A DNA stretch of 64,000 nt, taken from contig NZ_JAAEDM010000013.1 in assembly GCF_018129065.1 (NCBI RefSeq), forward strand, positions 23,667 through 87,666. Reading direction: 5' to 3'. Made by a program: the position numbers and the translations under genes. The stretch's first letter is position 1. Each line of letters begins with the position of its first letter. Shown here piece by piece: positions 25,372 through 34,174 of this stretch. Source of the stretch: Neoroseomonas soli (lineage in GTDB: Bacteria; Pseudomonadota; Alphaproteobacteria; Acetobacterales; Acetobacteraceae). The notes under the pieces are model-generated. The model worked only from the letters and a program-made list of their open reading frames with translations. It was not told the origin of the DNA and searched no databases.

Positions 25372-25847
25372 CGGCGCGCTCCCTTCGGCTTGCCGGCGGG
25401 CTTGCGCTTCGCCGCGGCCCTGGCCTTCGGCTTTGCGCCGGGCTTCGTCGAAATGCGCTTGGCCTTCGGTTTGGCCGTGGGCTTCGCGGGCTTCTTGGTC
25501 TGCGACCTGGCCTGCGCCTTCGTCAGCCTGTCGGCGGCGTCCGCATCGCGGATCGGCTGGTGCACCGTCACCAGCTTGGTGCCATCGGGGAAGGTCGCCT
25601 CGACCTGGATCTCGTGGATCATCTCGGCGATGCCGTCCATCACCTGGTCGCGCGTCAGCACCTTCGCCCCGTCACGCATCAGGTCTGCGACGCTGCGGCC
25701 GTCGCGCGCGCCTTCCACCACGAAGTCGGTGATCAGCGCCACCGCCTCGGGGTAGTTCAGCCGCAATCCGCGATCCAGCCGGCGGCGCGCCACGATGGCC
25801 GCCATCGCCACCAGCAGCTTGTCCTTCTCACGAGGCGTCAGGTTCAT
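25368..25847 (-). CDS. ureA: Urease gamma subunit with lysine-rich C-terminal extension
   Basis: 159 residues; normal UreA is about 100. Residues 1-100 are a complete gamma subunit ([12 protein letters not shown] start, [15 protein letters not shown] end). Residues ~104-159 are an added low-complexity tail built of Lys, Ala, Pro, Thr and Arg in repeating KPKA/KP-type units, resembling histone-H1-like or AlgP-type tails. There is no stop between the two parts and the ureB start overlaps the end of the tail, so the extension is real in this sequence. The tail should be disordered and strongly basic; possible roles are nucleic-acid or polyanion binding, pH response or assembly. None is known to me for urease. 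Confidence 0.93.
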   Translation of the reverse strand: MNLTPREKDKLLVAMAAIVARRRLDRGLRLNYPEAVALITDFVVEGARDGRSVADLMRDGAKVLTRDQVMDGIAEMIHEIQVEATFPDGTKLVTVHQPIRDADAADRLTKAQARSQTKKPAKPTAKPKAKRISTKPGAKPKARAAAKRKPAGKPKGARR

Positions 25848-25925
25848 CCGCCACCGCTCCTCCGCCGTTCCGGCACATTCCCCGCGCCGCGCAGCAAGCC
25901 GCGCGCCATCATGGCCATCCGCGCC

Positions 25926-26759
25926 TCAGCACGTCCACAGGCGCGGCAGGACGGGCGCGGAGCCGAGCACCTGCCCGCGCAGCAACCGGATCGTCGCGCC
26001 GAGGCCCTCCCGCACGGCAGCCGCCGCACCCAGCCAGCGCAGCAGCAATAGCCCGGGCCTCGGCAGGGTCGCGGCGGCGCCGGCTCCCCGCGCCGCGTCG
26101 CGGGCGGCCTGGAGCGGCGTCTCGCTGGCCGCCAGCAGCGTCGCGCAGGCCTCGGCGCCGGCGAAGCCGAAGGGGTCGTCGAGGCGCTCCCGCATCCCCT
26201 CACCCAAGGCCAGCCCATCCGCCCAGAGCAGCGCCCCGCCCCGGCGGACGCGCCAGGTGTCGAGCAGACTGCCCTCCCGCAGGACCTCCCCCCGCGCGTG
26301 GCGGCCGAAGACGAGCATCTCGGCCAGTAGCAACGTCGCGCCAGGCGCGAGATCGACCTCCAGCCGTCGCGCCAGGCGCGCGCCGTCGAAGAGGATCGTC
26401 TCCTGCGGCAACCATTCGAGCATCGCGCCCGCGCCGACCTGGAGCCGCGCCTCGATGCGCGTCTCGGCGCCGAGGCTGCGATAGACCTTCTCCGCCGCCG
26501 GCGTGCTGATGACGGCGTGGGTGCCGGGTCCCGCCTCGATCGACACGGCCACCTCATCCCCGCCGGCGAGGCCGCCCGCCGTGTTCACCAGCGCCGCGAG
26601 CGGCGGCTCCCCGGGTTCCGGCGTGGGAAACAGGATGCGCATCGGCGAGGCCTGGTGCAGGTCCGCAAGCCGCGTCTCGCCGCGCGCGAGCGCGAAGCGC
26701 AAGGCCGCACCGCCGCGCGAACGCTGGTGGGTCGGCGGGGCGTCGGCGCGGCGCGGCAT
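25926..26759 (-). CDS. ureD: Urease accessory protein UreD
   Basis: 277 residues. Recognised by VNTAGGLAGGDEV, STPAAEKVYRS and WLPQETILFDGARL, the conserved UreD/UreH strands. It forms the scaffold that docks on apo-urease and funnels nickel from UreG through UreF. It is first in the order ureD-A-B-C-E-F-G, 78 nt ahead of ureA. No nickel permease (hupE/ureJ or nik) or urea ABC transporter gene (urt) is adjacent. The ATG giving MPRRADAPP is used; the next 94 nt upstream contain no gene and should hold the operon promoter. Confidence 0.92.
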   Translation of the reverse strand: MPRRADAPPTHQRSRGGAALRFALARGETRLADLHQASPMRILFPTPEPGEPPLAALVNTAGGLAGGDEVAVSIEAGPGTHAVISTPAAEKVYRSLGAETRIEARLQVGAGAMLEWLPQETILFDGARLARRLEVDLAPGATLLLAEMLVFGRHARGEVLREGSLLDTWRVRRGGALLWADGLALGEGMRERLDDPFGFAGAEACATLLAASETPLQAARDAARGAGAAATLPRPGLLLLRWLGAAAAVREGLGATIRLLRGQVLGSAPVLPRLWTC

Positions 26760-26853
26760 CGCCTCACCCTGCCACGCGCCCGCGATGTTGCAAGCGCGCC
26801 CGCCTTGCCCACGACGCGGGCACGCATCGCCCGCGCCGCAGGCATTCCACGCG

Positions 26854-27987
26854 TCAGGCGTTCGGCCGCAGCATCTGTCGCAGCACCGCGCCGTCCGAGA
26901 GCAGGTCGAAGCCCTCGTTGATCTGGTCGAAGGTGATGTGGCTGGTCTTCAGCTTGTCCACCGGCAGCTTGCCGCGCCGATAGAGCCCAAGCAGCCGCGG
27001 CAGGTCGCGTTCCGGCACGCAGGACCCCATGTAGGACCCGCGGATGCTGCGTTCCTCGCTGACCATGTTCGCGTGCAGGTAGGAAACCTGCGCGTTGATG
27101 TTGGGCAGGCCCGCGCTGATCGTGCTGCCCCCGCGCGCCGTGATGGCGATGGCGAGTTGCATCGCCGGCACCGACCCGGCCGTCTCGATCACGGTGTCGA
27201 GCCCGCCGTCGGTCGCCTCGCGCACCTGCGCGGCGCAATCCTCGTTGCCGGCGAGGAAGACGTCGGTCGCACCCCACTGCTTCGCGAGCTCGAGCTTCTT
27301 CGGATTGGTGTCGATCGCGATGATGCGTTCGGCGCCGGCCGCGACGGCGGCGAACAGCGCATTCATCCCGACGCCGCCAAGACCAACCACGGCGATGGCC
27401 TCACCCGCTTCCAGCCGCGCCGTATTCAGGACCGCGCCCGCCCCGGTCATCACCGCGCAGCCGAAGATCGCCGCGTCGTCGAGCGGAATGTCCTGCCCGA
27501 TCTTCACTGCCGAGCGCCGCGCGACCACCGCATACTGCGCGTAGAGCGAAAGCCCGCTGTTGTGGTTGATCGGCGTGCCGTCGAGCCGCCGCAACTTCTT
27601 CGTTCCCGTCACCAGCGTGCCGGCCGCCCGCGCGGAATTCCCCGAGGGACAGATGTTCGGCCGCCCGCGCACGCAGTAGCGGCAATTGCCGCAGGACGAC
27701 GCGAACACCGTGATGACGTGGTCGTCCGGCTTCAGGTCCGTGATCCCGGGCCCGACCTCCCGCACGATGCCCGCGCCCTCATGCCCGATGACGATCGGCA
27801 GCGGGCGCGGCCGCTGGTTCTCGATGGTCGAGAGATCGGAGTGACAAAGCCCGGCAGCCGCGACCTCGATCATGATCTCGCCGGGGCCGGGCGGGTCGAT
27901 CTCCACTTCCTCCACCACCATCGGGCGGGACTTCGCATAGGGTCGGGGAAGCCCCTGCTCGAAGAGGATGGCGGCCTTCATGCGCAT
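26854..27987 (-). CDS. Zinc-type alcohol dehydrogenase, class III-like
   Basis: 377 residues. Catalytic-zinc motifs are Cys48 (AGLCHSD) and His69-Glu70 (IGHEGAG); the structural-zinc lobe is CGNCRYCVRG..NIC. The cofactor motif GLGGVGMNAL lies near residue 200. The layout, with the long insertion before the structural lobe, is that of the class III alcohol dehydrogenase/formaldehyde dehydrogenase group. AGGAGGAAA precedes the ATG. It overlaps the end of the class V aminotransferase gene by 10 nt, forming a three-gene unit with that gene and the DUF1028 gene. Substrate unknown. Confidence 0.86.
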   Translation of the reverse strand: MRMKAAILFEQGLPRPYAKSRPMVVEEVEIDPPGPGEIMIEVAAAGLCHSDLSTIENQRPRPLPIVIGHEGAGIVREVGPGITDLKPDDHVITVFASSCGNCRYCVRGRPNICPSGNSARAAGTLVTGTKKLRRLDGTPINHNSGLSLYAQYAVVARRSAVKIGQDIPLDDAAIFGCAVMTGAGAVLNTARLEAGEAIAVVGLGGVGMNALFAAVAAGAERIIAIDTNPKKLELAKQWGATDVFLAGNEDCAAQVREATDGGLDTVIETAGSVPAMQLAIAITARGGSTISAGLPNINAQVSYLHANMVSEERSIRGSYMGSCVPERDLPRLLGLYRRGKLPVDKLKTSHITFDQINEGFDLLSDGAVLRQMLRPNA

Positions 27988-29129
27988 GTCGTCGTTTCCT
28001 CCTGGGTGGATGCAGCACGCCATTCGGCGATGAGCGCATCCGTCGCGCGGTTCATGTCCTCGGCGCCGTTGTAGCCGTGGAAGGAGACGCGGACACGCCC
28101 CCGGCCGTTCCAGGCGAAGACACCGCGCCGCTCCATTCCGGCGACGATGGCCGAGGCGTGCGGGCTCTGCACGCAGACGCTCGCGCCGTGGTGTCGTGGG
28201 TCAGGCGGCGTGGTGGATGGGATGTCGGCCTCGCGCAGCCGCTCCAGCATCGCGACCGTCAGCGTCTGCACGTGGCGCTGGATCGCCTCGATGCCGTGAC
28301 CCGCGAGGTAATCGAGCGCCCCATCCAGGATGTAGAGCCCGAGATGCGCAGGATTCCCCCGCGTGAAGCGCGCCGCGTCGGGCAGCAGCGCCGGGCGCTG
28401 AGACCAGTCCGGCCGCGCCATCGACGCGATGGAATGCCAGCCCGCCGTGCTCGGCGCCCAGCCCGCCTGGCGCTCGCGGTTCCAGTATCCGATGGCGACG
28501 CCGGTGCAGCCCAGCACCCATTTGTAGCAGGAGGAGAAGGCGAAATCGGCGACATCGGCCCGGATCGGCATCCATCCGGCGGCCTGGGTGAAGTCCACCA
28601 CCAGCAGCGCGCCGGCGCGATCGGCAGTCGCCCGCAGCGCCGTGAGATCGTGCCGCGCGGCAGTCAGGAAGGACACTGCGCTGACCGCGATCATGCGCGT
28701 GCGCTCGTCCACTGCCGCGGCAACGGCGGCCGGTTCGGCCATGCGCGCGAAGCGCAGCGTCACCTCCGGTCGGCTCTGCAAGGTGATCGGGGCGACGACG
28801 GAAGGATACTCGTCCGGGTCCACCACGACGTTGTCGCCGGGACGCCAGTCGAGGCTTTCCACCACCATGGAGACACCCTCGGCGACGCTGGAGACGAAGC
28901 CGATGTCGCCCGCTTCGACGCCGAACAGCCGCGCCGCGCCGGCGCGCGCGGCGGCCAACCGCGCTTCCTGCCGCGTGCGCCCCGGGGAACCGGCCGACTT
29001 GTCATCCGCATAGGCAGAAAAGGCGGCGTCATGCCGGCGCAGGAAGGGCGTCTCCCCCGCCGCGCAGACATGCGCGATGCCGGGCGGGATGCGGAAATCG
29101 GCGGGATCGAAGAGCGGTGCCAGGGTCAC
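27978..29129 (-). CDS. Class V aminotransferase family protein (PLP enzyme)
   Basis: 383 residues, fold-type I. PLP-contact residues are visible: Asp179 (LLVVDFTQAAG) and the Schiff-base Lys203 (SSCYKWVLG), with a C-terminal small domain carrying RVSFHGYNGAED. This is the NifS/kynureninase/isopenicillin-epimerase-like branch; desulfurase-specific cysteine loops are not evident. The start is GTG with GAGG upstream, 9 nt after the DUF1028 stop. Placement between a DUF1028 hydrolase and an alcohol dehydrogenase suggests breakdown of an amino or imino compound. The reaction (transamination, epimerisation or C-S/C-N lyase) is not readable. Confidence 0.82.
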   Translation of the reverse strand: MTLAPLFDPADFRIPPGIAHVCAAGETPFLRRHDAAFSAYADDKSAGSPGRTRQEARLAAARAGAARLFGVEAGDIGFVSSVAEGVSMVVESLDWRPGDNVVVDPDEYPSVVAPITLQSRPEVTLRFARMAEPAAVAAAVDERTRMIAVSAVSFLTAARHDLTALRATADRAGALLVVDFTQAAGWMPIRADVADFAFSSCYKWVLGCTGVAIGYWNRERQAGWAPSTAGWHSIASMARPDWSQRPALLPDAARFTRGNPAHLGLYILDGALDYLAGHGIEAIQRHVQTLTVAMLERLREADIPSTTPPDPRHHGASVCVQSPHASAIVAGMERRGVFAWNGRGRVRVSFHGYNGAEDMNRATDALIAEWRAASTQEETTTCA

Positions 29130-29138
29130 GTGAGGGCC

Positions 29139-29795
29139 TCAGATGATCGGTGCGTCTTCGGGCGCGACGGCGCGCGCGACGAAGCCATCGGCAAGCGGCG
29201 CGTATTCCTCCCACAGCGCGCGCAGCGCCGGGATCGGTCCCACCGCCTTGTCCACGCGCAGATCGACATAAGGAAAGCACTCCCGATGCACGACGAGCAG
29301 GCTGGCCGACGTGACCTCGCCATGCTCTCCGCCCGCCGCTTCGCCGGCCTCAAGCGCGCGGACCAGGCGTTCCGCGAGCGGCTGGCCGGCAGCGGCGAGG
29401 AACGCCTCGGCCATCGCCGCCGGCACGCGGTCATTGGCGAGGATATTGCCGATCGCGACCACGTCCTGCCCATGGCTGACGCCGAAGGCGGGCTTCACGC
29501 GCTCGCCGTGGAAATGCGCGGTGCGCCCCTCGCGGTCCATCACCGCGATCTGGCGCCAGCGGTGATCCGGGGTCGAGGCCACGAGCGCCGCGACCGCCTG
29601 ATCCGCCGTGCATCCGGACCGCAGCAGGTCGAGCCCGCGCGGCCCCAGCCGCGGATCGGTGCGGTGCTGCGTCAGCACGCCCCCTAGCCCCGCCGCGAGG
29701 AACGGCACCCGCGTGCCGACCGCGATCGACGACGTCGTCACCGCCGCACCGAACTGCCCTGTCCGTGCGCAGCGCCCGAGAAGCGAGAAGGTCAT
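29139..29795 (-). CDS. DUF1028 family protein (Ntn-hydrolase-like)
   Basis: 218 residues. It starts MTFSLLGRC and shows VTTSSIAVGTRVPF, TQHRTDP and VSHGQDVVAIGN, the conserved blocks of DUF1028. These proteins resemble Ntn-hydrolases and are usually linked to peptide or amidase-type catabolic clusters; no reaction is established. First gene of a minus-strand unit with the aminotransferase and alcohol dehydrogenase, divergent from a peptide-type solute-binding protein gene 105 nt away, which fits hydrolysis of an imported amide or peptide. Confidence 0.83.
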   Translation of the reverse strand: MTFSLLGRCARTGQFGAAVTTSSIAVGTRVPFLAAGLGGVLTQHRTDPRLGPRGLDLLRSGCTADQAVAALVASTPDHRWRQIAVMDREGRTAHFHGERVKPAFGVSHGQDVVAIGNILANDRVPAAMAEAFLAAAGQPLAERLVRALEAGEAAGGEHGEVTSASLLVVHRECFPYVDLRVDKAVGPIPALRALWEEYAPLADGFVARAVAPEDAPII

Positions 29796-29900
29796 GCCGG
29801 CCCCTTCGGCGATGGAGCCGCATTCAAGGCCCCGCAACGCTCGATGGACAAGCCCCCAAGCCCTGCCATGATGGCTCCATCAGACGTTCCGGAGGCAGCC
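29796..29900. promoter_or_regulatory. Divergent spacer with paired inverted repeat
   Basis: The gap between the DUF1028 and solute-binding protein genes contains GATGGAGCC at 29811-29819 and its exact complement GGCTCCATC at 29873-29881. The second copy is also a compact palindrome (GATGG-CT-CCATC, 29870-29881). Symmetry in a divergent spacer is typical of operator sites, but no regulator gene is nearby and chance in GC-rich DNA is possible. GGAGG at the right end is the ribosome site of the next gene. Confidence 0.3.
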
Positions 29901-31499
29901 ATGATTCGGCGCAGTTTCACCACCTTCGCGGCGGCTGTCGCGCTTGCCGTATCGGGAATTGCCAGCCCCGCCCCCGCGCAACAGGCGCCTGCACCCTCGG
30001 GCACCTTGCGGGTCGTGCTCGTCAACCCGCTGGCGAGCGTCGATCCCGTCATCTCCACCGCGGCATTCGTCCGGAACCACGGCTTCTTCGTCTACGATCA
30101 GCTCTTTGGCCTCGACAGCCGGGGCGAGGCGCGGCCGCAGATGGTCGAACGGCACGAAGTCTCGGCCGACGGCATGACCTACCGCTTCACGCTGCGCGAA
30201 GGCCTCGCCTTCCATGACGGCCAGCCGGTGCGCGCGGCCGATGCGGTCGCCTCGATCCGCCGCTGGGGCCAGCGGGACATCGCCGGCCGCGCGCTGCTGG
30301 CCGCGACGGCCGCGCTGGAGGTGGTGGACGACCGCACCTTCACCCTGCGCCTCTCCCGCCCCTTCGGCCTGGTGACCGAGGCGCTGGCGCGTTCGACGGC
30401 GAGCGCGCTTTTCGTGATGCCCGAGCGGATCGCGAACACGCCGGCCAATGTCGCCTTCACCGATGCCACGGGTTCCGGTCCCTTCATCTTCCGCGCGCAG
30501 GAATTCCTGCCCGGTGAGCGCGCCGTCTATGTCCGCAATCCCGCGTATCGCCCGCGGCCGGAGCCCGCGGACGGGCTCGCCGGCGGCAAGGTGGTGCAGG
30601 TCGAGCGCGTCGAATGGCTCGGCATCTCCGACCCCGCCACGGCGGCGGCAGCGCTGCAATCGGGCGAGATCGACTTCATCGAGCAGCCCTCGCCGGACGT
30701 GCTGCCGACGCTCGCGCGCAACCGCAACATCCGCACCTTCGCGCTGAACCCGGTGGGCTCGGTGGTCTGGCTGCGGCCGAACCATGCCGTCCCGCCCTTC
30801 AACGACCCGCGCGCGCGGCGGGCGCTGCTGTACCTGGTGAACCAGCACGAGAACCTGCAGGCGATCGGCATCGCGCCGTCGGAGCAGGTGCCCTATTGCC
30901 CGGCTTACTTCCTCTGCGGCACGCCGCTCGAGAGCGCGGCCGGCGCGGAAGGGCTGCGGGAGATCAACGTCGAGCGCGCCCGCGCCCTGCTGCGGGAGGC
31001 CGGCTACAACGGCCAGCGCGTGGTGTTCCTGAACGCGACGGATACGCCCATCAACAACGCCGTGACGCTGACCATGGCGGAGAACATGCGGCGCGCCGGG
31101 CTCAACATGGATGTCGTCGCGATGGACTGGGCGACGCTGACCCAGCGGCGGAACCGGCGCGAGCCGGTGGAACAGGGCGGCTGGAACCTCTTCGTCACGA
31201 TCGCGAACGTGCTCGATGCACAGAACCCGCTGGTAAACCTCTACCTCGGCGCGCCCTGCGAGACCGCGCCGGCGGGTTGGCCCTGCGATGCGGAACTCGA
31301 GCGCCTGCGCGCCTCCTGGTGGGAGGAATCGGACCCCGCGAAGCGGCGCGAGATCCTTGAGCGCGTGCACGCCCGCGCCTATGAGGTGCTGCCCTACATC
31401 AACGGTGGGCAGTTCCGCGTGCTCGCGGCCTATCGCGCCAATGTCGAAGGCCTCCGCCCGACCACGATCCCGGTCTTCTGGGGCGTGAGCAAGCGGTGA
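29901..31499 (+). CDS. ABC transporter solute-binding protein, family 5 (peptide/nickel type)
   Basis: 532 residues. The start MIRRSFTTF has GGAGG five nt upstream and leads into a signal peptide (hydrophobic core ~8-20, cleavage after APAQQ near 26). The mature chain follows the DppA/OppA layout: VVLVNPLASVDP near the N-terminus, FTLREGLAFHDGQPV, GSGPFIF, and a C-terminal lobe with AENMRRAGLNMDV. It should bind a peptide or small organic cation in the periplasm. No cognate permease or ATPase gene lies beside it, so it must use a transporter encoded elsewhere. The CnbZ-like gene begins in its stop codon (GTGA). Confidence 0.88.
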   Translation: MIRRSFTTFAAAVALAVSGIASPAPAQQAPAPSGTLRVVLVNPLASVDPVISTAAFVRNHGFFVYDQLFGLDSRGEARPQMVERHEVSADGMTYRFTLREGLAFHDGQPVRAADAVASIRRWGQRDIAGRALLAATAALEVVDDRTFTLRLSRPFGLVTEALARSTASALFVMPERIANTPANVAFTDATGSGPFIFRAQEFLPGERAVYVRNPAYRPRPEPADGLAGGKVVQVERVEWLGISDPATAAAALQSGEIDFIEQPSPDVLPTLARNRNIRTFALNPVGSVVWLRPNHAVPPFNDPRARRALLYLVNQHENLQAIGIAPSEQVPYCPAYFLCGTPLESAAGAEGLREINVERARALLREAGYNGQRVVFLNATDTPINNAVTLTMAENMRRAGLNMDVVAMDWATLTQRRNRREPVEQGGWNLFVTIANVLDAQNPLVNLYLGAPCETAPAGWPCDAELERLRASWWEESDPAKRREILERVHARAYEVLPYINGGQFRVLAAYRANVEGLRPTTIPVFWGVSKR

Positions 31500-32248
31500 C
31501 CACCATCGCGATCCCGGAGGCCGGATACCGCTTCATCCCTGCGGTGATGCAGTATTCGGGCGGCGTCGCCGCCCTGCCCGGCTTCCGGCTCGAACGCGCG
31601 CGTTTCGCCGATCCCGTGCCGCTGGCCGAAGGCTGGCGGCGCATCGCGGCGTTCCTGGATGCCATCGGCCGCCCCCGCATCGCCTTCGCCGCCTGCGAGT
31701 TGCGCTCCCCGGCACCCTTCACCGAGGACGGATTCGCGACCTTCAACAAGGCCTATGCCGGCGTGCTCGCCGAATGGGGCGTGCTGCGGGACGGGCGCAA
31801 CCCGGTTGCGCGCAGCAATGTCTGCCCGCGCCACGCGCCGCCCGCCGAGCCCTGCTTCCACGCCTTCTGCTACACGGTGCCGGAGGATGGTGCCGAGCCG
31901 TCCTTCGCCGTCGCGGGCAGCGGGGAGTCGGTCGAGGGCAAGGGGACCTATCGCGACAATACCGTCGCCTACGGGGATACCTCGCCCGGGGGGATGCTGA
32001 AGAAGGGCCTCTGGGTGCTCGGGGAGATGGAACGGCGGATGGGCCTGCTCGGCCATGGCTGGGCGGGCACGACCGGCGTGCAGGCTTACACCGTGCATTC
32101 GCTGCCGCCGACGCTGACCGCGGAGATCGTCGCCCGAGGCGCGGCGCGGCACGGCCTCACCTGGCAGGATTGCCGCCCGCCGGTCGAGGGCCTGGACTAC
32201 GAGATGGACTGCCGCGGCATTGCGATGGAGCGCATGCTTCCCCGCTAG
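31496..32248 (+). CDS. RidA/CnbZ-like protein of uncertain function
   Basis: 250 residues, soluble. Notable blocks are YRFIPAVMQYSGGVAA at the start, FAACELRSPAPFTE (~65-78), FNKAYAGVLAEWG, and NPVARSNVCP followed by FHAFCYT. From memory this pattern matches proteins named 2-amino-5-chloromuconate deaminase CnbZ; I hold the name loosely. A muconate- or enamine-deaminase role would fit a catabolic locus. The GTG start overlaps the stop of the solute-binding protein gene. Its TAG stop lies on the left boundary of a 116-bp repeat element: TA is the presumed target duplication and G the first base of the element. Confidence 0.55.
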   Translation: MTTIAIPEAGYRFIPAVMQYSGGVAALPGFRLERARFADPVPLAEGWRRIAAFLDAIGRPRIAFAACELRSPAPFTEDGFATFNKAYAGVLAEWGVLRDGRNPVARSNVCPRHAPPAEPCFHAFCYTVPEDGAEPSFAVAGSGESVEGKGTYRDNTVAYGDTSPGGMLKKGLWVLGEMERRMGLLGHGWAGTTGVQAYTVHSLPPTLTAEIVARGAARHGLTWQDCRPPVEGLDYEMDCRGIAMERMLPR

Positions 32249-32363
32249 TGTCCTGCCCGCGAAGTTCGCTGGATTTCCAGCGAACGAAGCGGACAAGCAG
32301 GCCACTGAAAACAAGGGCCAATGGCCTGAGAACGAAGTCCGCAGGATTTCGGAATCAGGACAT
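32248..32363. mobile_element. 116-bp MITE-like element with TA target duplication
   Basis: The segment between two convergent genes starts GTGTCCTG and ends CAGGACAT, an 8-bp terminal inverted repeat with one mismatch, and is flanked on both sides by TA (32246-32247 and 32364-32365). Inside are a perfect 10-bp hairpin (GTTCGCTGGA/TCCAGCGAAC, 32264-32285), nested pairs GCGGAC/GTCCGC and CAGGCCA/TGGCCTG, and an imperfect 18-bp direct repeat. It encodes nothing. TA duplication and short ends suit non-autonomous relatives of IS630/Tc1-mariner elements. Both flanking genes end on it: TAG on the plus strand, TAA on the minus. Confidence 0.6.
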
Positions 32364-33373
32364 TAGATCGGGTCCCGCACCAGCGGCGAGGTGGAGCAGT
32401 GGATCCCCCCGCCGCCGAGATAAACCTTGTCGTACGCCACCAGCCGCACGCTGATGCCGGCCTTGTCCAGCGCTTCCTGCGTGCGGGGGCCGACCTGGTC
32501 GCTCATCAGCACGCGGCCGGGCGCGACGGCGAGGCAGTTGATCGCCCAGGACGGGTCCTCGTGATTCAGCGGGATCATGCGGATGCCGAGGCGCTTCAGT
32601 TCCTCCATGAAGACGAAGGGCAGGATCACCGGGTTCACCAGCGCGACATCGTGATCCAGCATCACGAAGGCGCCATCGATGTGCAGGCGGTAGCCGGGGA
32701 TCTGCACGCGGACGAGGCGCGTGCCCTGGAGCGCCAGCACTTCCTCCATCTGCCGCGCGCCTTCCTCGTTGACGCGGGAGGAAACGCCGATCACGGCCAC
32801 ATCCGGCCGGACATAGGCGAAGGAACCGCCTTCCATCAGCCCGTTGCCGGCGATGGTGCGCAGGATGGGCATGCCGATGGTGGCGAGCGTTTCCGTCACC
32901 GGGCGTTCCTCGCCACGCCGGATGCGTGGGCCCATGCGGGTGACGACCGCGCCGCCGTCGATCGCGATGCAGGAATCGCGCGTGTAGATCGATTTGTGGC
33001 GGCCGGCGGCAACGCGCGTCAGCATCACCACCTCGACGCCCTCCTCGCGCAGCGCGGCGGCCAGCGCGTCATGCTGCGCCTGCTGTTCGGCGAGCGGCGG
33101 GATGAATTCCCCGCGCCAATAGGCTCCGGTCTTCGGGTCGCCAAAGGCGCCAAGTTCCGTGATCAGCGGCAGGCCGTCGAGGACCTTCATCTCCTCGCCG
33201 GGGCGGTGCATCAGCACCACGCGCAGGCGTCCTATGTCGGAATTGCAGCCCCAGCGGCGGCCCCAGCCGAATTCCTGTTCGGAGGCGCTGTTGAAAGGCG
33301 GCTCCGCCTCGCTGGCGAAGCGCTCGATCAGCATGTTGTAGCGATGGTCGAACTCGCTCATTGCCTGGGCCAT
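32363..33373 (-). CDS. Amidinotransferase/DDAH-family guanidino hydrolase
   Basis: 336 residues of the arginine-deiminase superfamily (GME fold). Active-site residues visible are His231 (RLHIDGAF), Cys326 (GGGIHCST) and acidic residues in MEGGSFAYVRPD and YTRDSC. These place it with dimethylarginine dimethylaminohydrolase and related amidinohydrolases acting on guanidino compounds. It is the last gene of a polyamine-type ABC operon, 5 nt after the potC-like stop, suggesting that the imported solute is an arginine derivative or other guanidine. Its TAA stop uses the edge of the adjacent repeat element. Whether methylarginine, agmatine or another compound is cleaved is open. Confidence 0.8.
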   Translation of the reverse strand: MAQAMSEFDHRYNMLIERFASEAEPPFNSASEQEFGWGRRWGCNSDIGRLRVVLMHRPGEEMKVLDGLPLITELGAFGDPKTGAYWRGEFIPPLAEQQAQHDALAAALREEGVEVVMLTRVAAGRHKSIYTRDSCIAIDGGAVVTRMGPRIRRGEERPVTETLATIGMPILRTIAGNGLMEGGSFAYVRPDVAVIGVSSRVNEEGARQMEEVLALQGTRLVRVQIPGYRLHIDGAFVMLDHDVALVNPVILPFVFMEELKRLGIRMIPLNHEDPSWAINCLAVAPGRVLMSDQVGPRTQEALDKAGISVRLVAYDKVYLGGGGIHCSTSPLVRDPI

Positions 33374-33378
33374 GGGCG

Positions 33379-34170
33379 TCAGCCTCCCTCGGAACGCCGC
33401 CGCAATGCGCGGTCGGCCATCAACAGCAGCAGCGTGAACAGGATCAGCAGCACCGCGACGGCGGCCATGGCGGGATCGAGGTTCTCGTTGATCCCGTCCC
33501 AGATGCGCCGCGGCAGGGTGAAGACCTGGCGGGAGGCGATGAACAGCACCATCACCAGCTCGTCCCAGGAATGGATGAAGGCGAAGATCGCACCGGAGAA
33601 GATGCCCGGCGCGATGCGCGGCAGGATCACCCAGCGCAGCGTCTGTGAGAGCGAGGCCCCCATGCCGCGCGCCGCCTGCTCGAGCCGCGGGTCGAAGGCC
33701 GCAAGCGCCGTCGAGACGGTGATCACCACATAGGGAATGCCGGTGACGCCATGTGCGATCGCCACGCCGAGGAAACGGTCCAACAGTCCGAGCGGGCCGA
33801 AGTAGCGATAGAGCCCGATCGCATAGACGATCGACGGGATGATCAGCGGCAGCAGCATCAGCACGCGCACCAGCTCGGTCGCGCGGCGGGAGATGCGCCA
33901 GCAGCCGATGGCGCAGAGCGTCCCCGCCGTCACCGAAAGCACCGTCGCGGCAACCGCAATGGTGAAGGACTGCCAGATCGAACCCAGCCACTCCGCGGAA
34001 CCGAGCACCGTGCCGAAATGCCGGAAGGAGATCCCCTCCTGCGGCAGCGACAGGAAACGCTGGTCGGTCAGCGCCACCGGCACCACGATCAGGATCGGCA
34101 GCACCAGGTAGAGCGCGGTGACCCAGGCGAGGCTCCGGCCGAAGGGGCCCGTCCGGTAGGCGCCGTCCAT
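33379..34170 (-). CDS. ABC transporter permease, PotC type
   Basis: 263 residues, six predicted membrane helices. The cytoplasmic EAA loop (EQAARGMGASLSQTLRWVILP, conserved Glu and Gly) sits near residues 163-183 and would dock on the ATPase. It begins with a short cytoplasmic N-terminus before helix 1 (~14-34), as in spermidine/putrescine PotC. It follows the potB-like gene by 4 nt. Inner-membrane half of the import channel. Confidence 0.9.
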   Translation of the reverse strand: MDGAYRTGPFGRSLAWVTALYLVLPILIVVPVALTDQRFLSLPQEGISFRHFGTVLGSAEWLGSIWQSFTIAVAATVLSVTAGTLCAIGCWRISRRATELVRVLMLLPLIIPSIVYAIGLYRYFGPLGLLDRFLGVAIAHGVTGIPYVVITVSTALAAFDPRLEQAARGMGASLSQTLRWVILPRIAPGIFSGAIFAFIHSWDELVMVLFIASRQVFTLPRRIWDGINENLDPAMAAVAVLLILFTLLLLMADRALRRRSEGG

Positions 34171-34174
34171 GCGG

